In this document: positions 1-7,720 of the stretch, piece by piece
Position numbering within the stretch: position 1 is the first letter of the stretch
Layout: every line of letters starts with the position of its first letter
Source of the DNA: Myxococcales bacterium
Lineage (GTDB): Bacteria; Myxococcota_A; Polyangia; Haliangiales; Haliangiaceae
Assembly (NCBI GenBank): GCA_016706545.1
Contig: JADJJK010000013.1
Location: 120,804 to 184,803, forward strand
Reading direction: 5' to 3'
Length of the DNA: 64,000 nt
Notes under the pieces: generated by a model
The model's input: the letters and a program-made list of their open reading frames with translations, nothing else
Database searches by the model: none
What the model was told of the DNA's origin: nothing
Position numbers and translations under genes: made by a program

Positions 1-81
1 GACACCCCGCAAGAGGTGGAGTACGTGGTGCATGGCGGCATCCTGCAGTACGTGCTGCGCCAGCGCGCCGCCGCGCACTGA
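1..81 (+). CDS. acnA: Aconitate hydratase, C-terminal end (partial)
   Basis: Only the last 26 residues are in the window. The tail reads DTPQEVEYVVHGGILQYVLR and then a short Ala-rich end before TGA at 79-81. The TP-EVEY...HGGIL-YVLR pattern is the conserved extreme C-terminus of AcnA/IRP-type aconitases, the [4Fe-4S] enzymes that isomerise citrate to isocitrate in the TCA cycle. The tail has Val-Val where most homologues have Tyr-Tyr or Tyr-Arg, a minor change. The rest of the gene lies to the left of the window. The call rests on this short but distinctive motif. Confidence 0.8.
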   Translation, partial: DTPQEVEYVVHGGILQYVLRQRAAAH

Positions 82-92
82 GCGCGCTGAGC

Positions 93-146
93 GACTAGCG
101 AGCTCCCAGCATTTCTCGTAGGGAGCTCGGTACCCCACCGCTAGTC
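93..146. terminator. Inverted repeat downstream of acnA
   Basis: GACTAGCGAGCTCCC (93-107) is answered by GGGAGCT (121-127) and CGCTAGTC (139-146). This gives a two-part stem with an 11-base asymmetric bulge. It sits 12 bases past the aconitase stop and before the next gene. No T-tract follows, so it is a candidate terminator or mRNA 3' hairpin rather than a clear intrinsic terminator. Confidence 0.4.
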
Positions 147-214
147 CAGCGCGCCCTGAGGAAGCCCTCATCGCCGCTTTCCACACCTTGAGCCGGGCAG
201 TATCGTGCCCGCCC

Positions 215-2482
215 ATGGCACACCAATGGCATTTCTTCCGCGCTGGCGGCGTCGATCAGGTCAGCCTGCGCGACGGCGCAGATATCCTCGCGCTCGACCA
301 GCTCGACCAGAAGCTCTGGGTGGCGCTCGCGATGCCAACCCGCGACGTCGACATTGACCCGGCCACCCTCGACGGACTCGATGTCGACAAGGATGGGCGC
401 ATCCGCGTGCAGGACATCCTGCAAGCGGTGGCGTGGATCAAGACCACGTTCAAGGACGCCGGCAAGCTCCTGACCAGCGCCGACTCGGTCGCGCTGGCGC
501 AGCTCGCAGACGCCAAGATCCTCGCGACCGCCAAGCGCATGCTCTCCGATCTCGGCAAGAAGGACGCCACCTCGGTCTCCATCGAGGACGCCACCGCCAT
601 CACCAAGGCGTTCTCCGACACCGTGCTCAACGGCGACGGCGTGGTCATCCCCGCGTCGTCCTCGGACGCCGACCTCACCAAGGCCATCGAGGACGTCGTC
701 GCCACCCACGGCGGCGTCCCGGACCGCAGCGGCAAGTCCGGCGTGGACAAGGACAAGGCCACCGCGTTCTTTGCAGAGATCGACAAGATGGCGGAGTGGA
801 TGAGCAAGCCGGCGGCCGACGCCGCTCTGCGGCCGCTGGGCGAGGGCACCGCCGCCGCCGCCGAGGCGCTGACCGCCGTCGCCGCCAAGCTCGAGGACTA
901 CTTCACGCGCTGTCGCCTGGCCGCCTACGATGGCCGCGCCACCGCCGCGCTCGCCGGACAGGACGCTGACTACCAGGCGATGGCGCCTCCTCAGCTCAGC
1001 ATGGAGGCCGCGGAGATCGCCCGGCTGCCGCTGGCCGCGATCGACGCCAAGGGCCGCCTGCCGCTGACCACCGGCGTGAACCCGGCGTGGGCCGCCAAGC
1101 TCGCCACCTTCGTGGAGGCCGCGGTCAAGCCCATCCTCGGCGCGCGCGATTCGCTGTCGGCGCCGGAGCTGGCGGAGGTCACCGCCAAGCTCGGCGCGTA
1201 CCAGGCCTGGCTCGCCGCCAAGCCCGCCACCGCGGTGGGCGGCCTGGACGCGGCGTGGATCGGCAAGCTCGCGTCCGGCGACCTGCGCAAGCAGCTCGAC
1301 GAGCTGATCGCCTCGGACGCCGCGCTCGCCGGCGACTACGCGGAGATCGCGTCGGTGGAGAAGGCGGTGCGCCTGCAGCGCGACTTCGGGCGCATCCTGC
1401 GCAACTTCGTCAACTTCTCGGACTTCTACGGCAAGCAAGACGCGGTGTTCCAGGCCGGCACGCTGTACTTCGACGCCCGCGCCGCCCGCCTGTGCGTGTG
1501 GGTGGCCGACGAGGCCAAGCACGGCGCCCTGGCCGGCGCCGCCGGGGCCTACCTGGCGTACTGCTCGATCACCCGCGGCGGCGAGACCAAGCACATCGCG
1601 TGCGCGCTCACCAACGGCGACAGCGACAACGTCTTCGTCGGTCGCAACGGCATCTTCTACGATCGCCAGGGCCAGGACTGGGACGCCACGGTCACCAAGG
1701 TCGTGTCCAACCCGATCAGCGTGCGCGAGGCGTTCTGGTCGCCCTACAAGAAGCTCATCCGAACGGTGGAGGAGATGGTCGGCAAGCGCGCCGAGGCCGC
1801 CCAGGCCGCGTCCGACGCCAAGATGAGCTCGGCCGGCACCGCCATCGCCAACGTGGACGCCACCAAGCCGCCGGAGCCCAAGGCCGAGCCCAAGAAGATC
1901 GACGTCGGCACCGTGGCCGCCATCGGCGTGGCCATCGGCGGCATCGGCGCCATGCTGGGCGGCATCTTCGGCACCGTGCTGGGCCTGGGCAAGTGGCTGC
2001 CGCTGGGCATCCTTGGCCTGCTCCTGGCGATCAGCGGCCCATCCATGGCCATCGCCTGGCTCAAGCTGCGCAAGCGCAACCTTGGGCCCATCCTCGACGC
2101 CAACAACTGGGCGGTCAACGGCAGCGCGCGCATCAACGTGAGCTTTGGCGCCGCCATGACGTCGCTGGCCGAGCTGCCCTCGGGCTCGAGCCGCTCGTTG
2201 CAGGATCCGTTCGCCGACAAGCGCTCGCCGTGGAAGCTGTACCTGGCGCTGGCGTTGCTGCTGGCCATCCCGGTGAGCTGGTACTTCGGCAAGCTCGACA
2301 ACCTGGTGCCGCAGGCGGTGCAGAGCACCACGGTGCTAGGGGAGCGCGCGCCGCGCTGGGAGCAGTTCCAGAAGGCGCAGAAGGCCAAGGCGGACGCGCC
2401 GGCCGCAGCAGGCGCGCCGGCGGCCCCGGCGGCAGACGCCCCCGCGGCGGCGCCCGCCCCCGTCGAGACGCCCAAGCCGTAG
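215..2482 (+). CDS. EF-hand-containing membrane protein, function unknown
   Basis: Protein of 755 residues from the ATG at 215; a TTG 27 bases upstream is also in frame but less likely. A single calcium-binding EF-hand-like loop is visible near residues 56-67 (DVDKDGRIRVQD, with Asp at positions 1, 3, 5 and 12). The large middle part is alpha-helical and Ala-rich with no domain I recognise. Around residues 565-620 there are two closely spaced hydrophobic helices rich in Gly, and a third near 672-690 (LYLALALLLAIPVSWYF). The protein ends in an Ala/Pro-rich tail. It is probably an inner-membrane protein with a large soluble N-terminal part. It stands alone between aconitase and a LamG lipoprotein. 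Function is unknown; only the EF-hand gives a hint, of Ca2+ sensing or structural Ca2+. Confidence 0.8.
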   Translation: MAHQWHFFRAGGVDQVSLRDGADILALDQLDQKLWVALAMPTRDVDIDPATLDGLDVDKDGRIRVQDILQAVAWIKTTFKDAGKLLTSADSVALAQLADAKILATAKRMLSDLGKKDATSVSIEDATAITKAFSDTVLNGDGVVIPASSSDADLTKAIEDVVATHGGVPDRSGKSGVDKDKATAFFAEIDKMAEWMSKPAADAALRPLGEGTAAAAEALTAVAAKLEDYFTRCRLAAYDGRATAALAGQDADYQAMAPPQLSMEAAEIARLPLAAIDAKGRLPLTTGVNPAWAAKLATFVEAAVKPILGARDSLSAPELAEVTAKLGAYQAWLAAKPATAVGGLDAAWIGKLASGDLRKQLDELIASDAALAGDYAEIASVEKAVRLQRDFGRILRNFVNFSDFYGKQDAVFQAGTLYFDARAARLCVWVADEAKHGALAGAAGAYLAYCSITRGGETKHIACALTNGDSDNVFVGRNGIFYDRQGQDWDATVTKVVSNPISVREAFWSPYKKLIRTVEEMVGKRAEAAQAASDAKMSSAGTAIANVDATKPPEPKAEPKKIDVGTVAAIGVAIGGIGAMLGGIFGTVLGLGKWLPLGILGLLLAISGPSMAIAWLKLRKRNLGPILDANNWAVNGSARINVSFGAAMTSLAELPSGSSRSLQDPFADKRSPWKLYLALALLLAIPVSWYFGKLDNLVPQAVQSTTVLGERAPRWEQFQKAQKAKADAPAAAGAPAAPAADAPAAAPAPVETPKP

Positions 2483-2583
2483 GGCCAAAGGGCCCAAGCG
2501 GCGAACGAAATCTCACCGGTAAGGAGCCCCACCGGCGAGATGTTCGCAACCTGCGCCGAGGAGTTCTCCACTGATCGGAGAAT

Positions 2584-3393
2584 ATGACTCGTGTCGCCCC
2601 CACCTGCTCCCTTGGGTCACAAGCCAACGCGGCCTTGGTGACCGCGCTGCTCCTCGCTGCCGGTTGCAGGGCCAACTTCGACGCGCAACCTGACGCAACT
2701 CCGCCCGACGTTGCCTCGGCCTTGGTCGGCTGCGAGCTGCACCTGCGCATGGAGGAGCCGAGGTGGAGCGACACGGCGCCAGACGTGCTGGACGCCTGCG
2801 GTCAGGACGACCGAGGGCTCGCCATCGGCGAGGTGACGACCGAGCTCGACGCTGAACGTGGGCGGGTCGGGTTCTTCTACGGACAAGGCTACGTCATGGT
2901 CGCTGACTCCGCGCGCCTGCGCGGCGGGCGCGGCGTCACGGTCTCGGCCTGGGTCCGGCCCCTGGCACCGGTGGGGACGCCGCCTGCGGGGCTGGTGGCC
3001 AAGCGAGCAGCCACTGGCGCGAAGGCCGCGTACTCCCTGTTCCTCTCGCGCAACGCGCACCTGTCGAGCGACATCGACTCGCAAAACGATCGCATCGAGG
3101 TCCCGACCGCTGTACTGCCGGATCGCTGGACCCACCTGACGCTGGTGTACGACGGCAGCGCGCCCAAGCCCAAGCGGGTCCACACCTACCAGGACGGCGA
3201 GACCACCGGCCAATGGTCCGAATCCAGCTCTCAGATCCCTGCCGACTTCGACGCGCCGCTGACCATCGGATACCTGCCCGACGAGGCGGCCCCAGACCAG
3301 TACTTCCGTGGCCGCATCGATGATGTCGTCCTGTGGAGCCGCGCGCTCGGCGACGACGAGGTCGCCGCCTGGCACGCCGCGACCCGGCGCTAA
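2584..3393 (+). CDS. LamG / concanavalin-like lipoprotein
   Basis: Protein of 269 residues starting at an ATG preceded by CGGAGAAT. The N-terminus is a lipoprotein signal: a hydrophobic stretch followed by LLLAAGC, with Cys near residue 27. The rest fits a LamG/concanavalin-type jelly roll. Visible elements are an early LHLRMEE strand, GVTVSAWVRP (the common 'tvsaWvk' strand) near residue 120, WTHLTLVYDG near 180, and GRIDDVVLWSRALGDDEV near 243, the classic end of LamG_3 domains ('iDdvriynraLs-eEi'). Such domains bind glycans or proteins at the cell surface. No catalytic residues are evident. The gene ends directly against an 11-bp tandem repeat. Confidence 0.85.
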   Translation: MTRVAPTCSLGSQANAALVTALLLAAGCRANFDAQPDATPPDVASALVGCELHLRMEEPRWSDTAPDVLDACGQDDRGLAIGEVTTELDAERGRVGFFYGQGYVMVADSARLRGGRGVTVSAWVRPLAPVGTPPAGLVAKRAATGAKAAYSLFLSRNAHLSSDIDSQNDRIEVPTAVLPDRWTHLTLVYDGSAPKPKRVHTYQDGETTGQWSESSSQIPADFDAPLTIGYLPDEAAPDQYFRGRIDDVVLWSRALGDDEVAAWHAATRR

Positions 3394-3565
3394 CGACGAC
3401 AGCGCGACGACCGCGCGACGACCGCGCGACGACCGCGCGACGACAGCGCGACGACCGCGCACCGACCGCGCACCGACCGCGCACCGACCGCGCGCCGACC
3501 GCGCGACGACCGCGCGCACCGACAGCGAGCAGACAGCACACCGGCCGCGCAGCGACCGCGCACCG
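3394..3565. repeat. 11-bp tandem repeat array
   Basis: About ten to twelve copies of an 11-base unit, consensus GACGACCGCGC, with variants ACCGACCGCGC and GACGACAGCGC; copies decay toward the right end. The array fills the whole gap between the LamG gene stop and the stop of the convergent DUF1111 gene. The unit length is not a multiple of three and the array is outside coding sequence. It may be a slippage product or a structured 3' region. No palindrome with a T-tract was seen. Confidence 0.85.
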
Positions 3566-3566
3566 G

Positions 3567-4727
3567 TCACAGGCGGCCGAGGAAGGCCAGCAGCGCCTCG
3601 CGATCGACGCGCGGCGCCAGACGGAAGGCCTCGCGGGCGCGCTCGGCCTCGCCGCCGTGCCACAAGATGGCCTCCGCCAGCGTGCGCGCGCGCCCGTCGT
3701 GCAGGAAGCCCGCGCCGGGCGTGACCGTCTGCGCCAGGCCCACGCCCCACAGCGGCGCGGTCCGCCAGTGCCGCCCGCTGGCGGCGAAGTCCGGTCGGCC
3801 ATCCGCCAGCTCGTCGCCCAGGTCGTGCAGCAGCAGATCGGAGTACGGCCAGATCTCCTGGTGCGCCAGCGCGGCGACCGGATGCTCCCCGGTCTGTAGC
3901 TGCGGCACGTGGCAGCCGGCGCAACCTAGCTGCGCGAACAGCGCCTCTCCCCGCTCCGCCGCGGGCGACGATGGGCCGCGCGCCGGCACGCCCAGCGTGG
4001 CGGAGTACAGCGTCACCGCGTCCACCGTGGCGTCGTCGAGCTCGCTGCGCCCATCCGCGTCGGGGAACATGGGGCTGGAGACGCCCATGTCGTTGGCGTA
4101 CGCGGCCGCCACCTGCTGCCGCAGGCCCGGCGTGTTGCCCTTGTGGCCAAAGCGGCCCGCGGCCGCCTGGTGCCGCGCCACGTCCCACGGCGTGTTGAGC
4201 CGACCCGCCAGGCCATCGCCGTCGGCGTCGTGGGGATCCTCCAGCGCCTCCAGCGCCGCCGCCGGCACCGCCTCGAGCAGCCCGCGCCCGACCATCGGCG
4301 GCGCGACGCGCAGCGAGGTCAGGATCTCGGCGGCCAGCGGCTGCCCGGCGCGCGCGCCGCGGGCATGCACCAGCGTCAGCCGCGGCCGGCGCAGCGAGTA
4401 CGCCAGGCCGTCGCCGTAGCGGCCCTCCTGCTCGACGAACTCGAGCATCACGCGCACCTCCGGCTCGACGCCGAAGATCGCGTGATCCTGGAGCTGCGTG
4501 CCCAGGCCCGGCACGGCCACCGCGCCGCCTGGCACCTCCGGCGTGCCCGTCGGCAAGCTCACCCGCACCAGCGCCTGCGAGGTGGGCCCCTGCCCCAGGA
4601 GCGGCAGCCCGCGCCCGTCGCGCAGGTGACAGCCCACGCACGAGGTGTGGTTGTACAGCGGCCCCAGCCCCGGGTTCACCGGCGCCGGCGCGGTGACGAA
4701 CGCGGCCTCGAACGCGGCGTCGCCCAC
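3567..4727 (-). CDS. Di-heme oxidoreductase, DUF1111 (cytochrome c peroxidase-like)
   Basis: Two c-type heme sites are visible, CVGCH near the start and CAGCH in the C-terminal half. Other family marks are LGPLYNHTSCVGCH, GRFGHKG and GAGFLHDGRARTL. This matches the DUF1111/DHOR thiol oxidoreductase family, periplasmic di-heme proteins often encoded beside imelysins. GTG at 4727 is the first canonical start in frame, but the family-conserved N-terminus (FDRTSNAYSLPAPGL-type) reads on upstream. It continues to a lipobox LALGC with Cys codon at 4848-4850, with no ATG, GTG or TTG before a stop in the imelysin end. So the true start is non-canonical or lost to an indel in the repeat-rich 4895-4950 stretch. 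It follows the imelysin gene on the same strand. Confidence 0.85.
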   Translation of the reverse strand: MGDAAFEAAFVTAPAPVNPGLGPLYNHTSCVGCHLRDGRGLPLLGQGPTSQALVRVSLPTGTPEVPGGAVAVPGLGTQLQDHAIFGVEPEVRVMLEFVEQEGRYGDGLAYSLRRPRLTLVHARGARAGQPLAAEILTSLRVAPPMVGRGLLEAVPAAALEALEDPHDADGDGLAGRLNTPWDVARHQAAAGRFGHKGNTPGLRQQVAAAYANDMGVSSPMFPDADGRSELDDATVDAVTLYSATLGVPARGPSSPAAERGEALFAQLGCAGCHVPQLQTGEHPVAALAHQEIWPYSDLLLHDLGDELADGRPDFAASGRHWRTAPLWGVGLAQTVTPGAGFLHDGRARTLAEAILWHGGEAERAREAFRLAPRVDREALLAFLGRL

Positions 4728-4977
4728 CAGGTGCAGCTCCAGCTCGGCGGCGGTCAGCCCCGGCGCCGGCAGCGAGTAGGCGTTGGAGGTGCGATCCCAG
4801 ACGGTGGTGTCGCCGCCCGGACGGAGCTCGCGCGCCGCGTCGTCGCCGCAGCCCAGCGCCAGCGCGCCCAGCGCCAGCGCCGCCGCGCCGAGGCGACGTG
4901 AGCGACGTGACGTGGGCGACGACGTTGGCGACGTGAGCGCCGTGAGCGCACGCAGCCGAGCGCCAACCGCCGCCGGC

Positions 4978-6051
4978 TCACTGCAGCACGACCCGGGTCA
5001 GCTCGCCGTCGATGGTCTCCTGCACCTCGCGGATCGCCGCCTGCGCCGCCTCGATGGCCGGGTACGAAGACGGCGTGGTGATCGCGGTGCGAAACGGCGC
5101 CGGGATCGCGCCGATCGCGTCGATCGCCGCCTGGAGCTCGGCGCGCAGTCGAGCGTCCAGCTCCGGCGCGCGCGCGGCCACGAAGTCCGCCAGCCCGCGC
5201 CCGGTGGTGCCCGCGGCCTGCGCGTCGCCGGTGTAGGCGTTGAGGACGCCGCGCAGGTTGTCGGCGAAGTCGGAGAGCGAGTTGTAGCTGAACTGGCTCT
5301 CCACCTTCTGCGGATCATGCGCGTCGTACGGATCGGCGATCTTGCCGTTGGCGACCTCGTCGCAGATGCCGCTCATGCCGCCCAGGATCTCCTGCGCCGC
5401 GGCGCCCTGCGAAGGATACGCCGTGTTGCCGGCGAGCCCCGCGTCCACGAACACCGTGCGGTACGGCGTCGCGCCGCGCACGCCGGCGGTCCAGCTCGTG
5501 GCCAGCTCGCCGGTCACCGTCACCAGCTCGGCGGCCAGCGCGCGCGCGTACGCGAGCTCGCGCGCGGTCAGCGCCGCGGCGGGCTTGTCGCTGCTCTCCC
5601 CCCACAGCAAGTATTCCAGCGTATGAAAGCCCTTCTGCTCCTCGGGCAGCGCGCTCACGTAGGCCTGGGTGAGCGCGTTGCCAGAGGCCAGCACGGCGTC
5701 CAGATCCGTGCGGTTGACCGGCCAGCTATCCATCGCCGGGTCGTAGCCGCTGGCCGACACCGGACCAAACAGGTGCGCCTCGCTCTGCTCCCAGGGCACC
5801 CGGGTGGCCACCCAGGCCTGGCGCGCCGCGGTCAAGCTGGCCTGGCTCGGCGTCGCGGCCAGCGCGGCGATCGCAGCGTCGAGCGCCTGCGCGCGCTGCG
5901 CCAGGAGCTGGTAGGTGGGGATGACCACGCGGTCGGCGTAGTCGGTGATGATCTCGCGATCGTCGAACGCGGCGCCGGCGCTGTCGTCGTCGCTGCAGGC
6001 GGACAGCGCCAAGGTGACGGCGCAGAGGGGGAGGAAGATGGACTTGCGCAT
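4978..6051 (-). CDS. Imelysin-family lipoprotein
   Basis: Protein of 357 residues starting at ATG 6049-6051, with AGGAG eight bases upstream. A lipoprotein signal ends in LALSAC followed by acidic residues (SDDD). The imelysin hallmark GFHTLEYLLWG (GxHxxE) is present near the middle, together with a W-E-QSEAHLFGP segment. Imelysins (peptidase M75/ICMP-like) are periplasmic or outer-membrane iron-regulated proteins. Most are thought to bind metal or heme-type ligands rather than cleave proteins, and EfeO and IrpA are relatives. The gene lies between the porin upstream (88-base gap) and the DUF1111 gene downstream, so the three are probably co-transcribed. Confidence 0.9.
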   Translation of the reverse strand: MRKSIFLPLCAVTLALSACSDDDSAGAAFDDREIITDYADRVVIPTYQLLAQRAQALDAAIAALAATPSQASLTAARQAWVATRVPWEQSEAHLFGPVSASGYDPAMDSWPVNRTDLDAVLASGNALTQAYVSALPEEQKGFHTLEYLLWGESSDKPAAALTARELAYARALAAELVTVTGELATSWTAGVRGATPYRTVFVDAGLAGNTAYPSQGAAAQEILGGMSGICDEVANGKIADPYDAHDPQKVESQFSYNSLSDFADNLRGVLNAYTGDAQAAGTTGRGLADFVAARAPELDARLRAELQAAIDAIGAIPAPFRTAITTPSSYPAIEAAQAAIREVQETIDGELTRVVLQ

Positions 6052-6139
6052 GAAGAGCTCCTGAGAGAAGGACCAAGGGAAGAGGCGAGCGCGGAGAAGG
6101 CAGCGGCGGCGCACCTGCGCCGGCGCGCGCTGGAAGAGG

Positions 6140-7459
6140 TCAGTACACGAAGCCAAGCGAAGCCTGCACCTCGTGCTCGAGCCGCAGCGCCGAGGTGGCG
6201 AAGCTGCGGCGGCGCAGCTCGAGCTTGCCCACCCACGCGCGCTCGTACGTGTACGCCACGCCGGCGCCCAGCACCGTGCGCGCGAAGCGCGGGTTGTCGA
6301 ACAGGTCGGCGCGCGGCTCGAACATGGTGTCGTAGTAGTCGAGGCGCACGAACGGCTCGATCGCGCCGCAGGTGCCAAGCAGCGGCGCCACGTCGTAGCC
6401 AGCCTCGGCGGCCAGCGCCAGCGCGTGATCTGCCACCGGTGTCCGGTCCACGCCGAGCTCGTTGGACAGCCGGTCATTGCGGCGCGAGATGGCCGCGGCG
6501 TTGGACAGCGAGCCCAGGACGCCCAGCGCCTGGCCGCGCAAGCCGTGCCAGCGCCAGCGCGCGTCGACCGCGCCGATGGCCACCACGGAGCGCACGTAGC
6601 CGCAGGGCGCCACGTCGCTCGCCGCGCCGTCGTCTGTGCCTCCGCACTCTTTCACCAGGTCCGCCTGCGGCCGGTTGCGGTTGGCGCCGCCGACGTAGCC
6701 GGAGAGGCCCAGGGTGACGCCTCGCAGCTCCAGCTCCACCCGCGCCACCGCCGCCAGATCGCGAGCGCGGATCTTCTCGAAGCGCCCCTGGTGTCCGGAG
6801 GCCACCCACGCCGCCGAGGAGAAGCCGGTGGAGTCGAGGCCGTTGACCACCTGCGCGGTCATCGTCAGCGCGGGCCAGCGCGCGGTGAAGGACAGCCCCA
6901 TCTCGTCCCACTGCCCGGGGAAGATCGCCGTCTCGGCCTCCGAGCGCTGCGCGCCGAGGTAGTCCGTGGGCCGATAGCGCGAGTGCAGATGGCCCATCGC
7001 CACGTAGAAGCGACCCGCGGCGAGCTGGTACCGGCCGAAGCTGCGCTTCAAGTACAGCTCCTCGAGCTGCACCTCGCCGCCCTTCTCCACCTCGGTCTCC
7101 AGCTCGCCGAACTCCTCGTACTCCACCTCCTTGGCCACCCCCACGCCGCCGTGCTCGAGCTCCAGCTCGGCCTCGAACTCGAAGCCGCCGGGCATCGTGC
7201 CCTCCAGCGCGGCCACGAAGCGCGTCAGGTCCAGCTCGAGCCGCCGATCGCGCAGCGCCCCACCCTGCCGCGTGCGGTCCTCGCCGTACGTGTAGTAGCC
7301 AAGCCCAAACTCGGCGTAGCCGCCGAGCTCCAGCTTCCACGGATGCGGGCCCATGCCGTCGGCGCGGGCCGACGCGGCCAGCGCGCACAGGAGCCAGAGC
7401 GCGCACGCGAGCGCGCACACGAAGGCGCAGGAACAACGGCGTAGACCGGAGCGAAGCAC
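6140..7459 (-). CDS. Outer-membrane beta-barrel porin of an imelysin cluster
   Basis: Protein of 439 residues with GTG start at 7459; no better start is in frame. A signal peptide is followed by cleavage near AASARADG. After that come alternating amphipathic strands typical of an outer-membrane barrel (KLELGGYAEFGLGYYTYGED, LELDLTRFVAALEG, YQLAAGRFYVAMGHL), ending in ...ASLGFVY with a terminal aromatic residue. The layout resembles phosphate-selective or OprO-like porins, with a Glu-rich loop near residues 110-135 that could bind cations. It is the first gene of a likely operon with imelysin and DUF1111, so a metal or metal-chelate uptake role is a reasonable inference. Substrate is not shown by the sequence. 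Confidence 0.8.
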   Translation of the reverse strand: MLRSGLRRCSCAFVCALACALWLLCALAASARADGMGPHPWKLELGGYAEFGLGYYTYGEDRTRQGGALRDRRLELDLTRFVAALEGTMPGGFEFEAELELEHGGVGVAKEVEYEEFGELETEVEKGGEVQLEELYLKRSFGRYQLAAGRFYVAMGHLHSRYRPTDYLGAQRSEAETAIFPGQWDEMGLSFTARWPALTMTAQVVNGLDSTGFSSAAWVASGHQGRFEKIRARDLAAVARVELELRGVTLGLSGYVGGANRNRPQADLVKECGGTDDGAASDVAPCGYVRSVVAIGAVDARWRWHGLRGQALGVLGSLSNAAAISRRNDRLSNELGVDRTPVADHALALAAEAGYDVAPLLGTCGAIEPFVRLDYYDTMFEPRADLFDNPRFARTVLGAGVAYTYERAWVGKLELRRRSFATSALRLEHEVQASLGFVY

Positions 7460-7480
7460 GGCCCCAATACAAACGAATTA

Positions 7481-7530
7481 CATTTTCAATTCAACCCCGG
7501 CCGAATAGTTTTTGACATCCATTTTCAATT
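7481..7530 (-). promoter_or_regulatory. AT-rich promoter with a repeated CATTTTCAATT box
   Basis: An unusually AT-rich stretch upstream of the porin contains CATTTTCAATT twice as direct repeats, at 7481-7491 and 7520-7530, spaced 39 bases start to start. On the coding strand each reads AATTGAAAATG, which resembles half of a Fur-type box (GATAATGAT). Given the iron-type genes downstream, this may be a Fur or other metalloregulator site. This is inference; no experimentally defined consensus for this organism is available here. Confidence 0.45.
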
Positions 7531-7720
7531 TTTGTCAGGTGGCTGCAGGCGCCACGGCCGGGGCCTCCATCGTCCTGCGGGGTCCTATCGTCGGAGCCTG
7601 CGGGCTCGCTTGAACCACAAGACGCGGGCGATCGCCGGCCGCCTCACCGCGGCGATCGCGGCCCCGGGAAGCTGAGCGTTCCGCATCCAGCGGAGCGCCG
7701 GGCAGCGCGGATCGGGTCGT

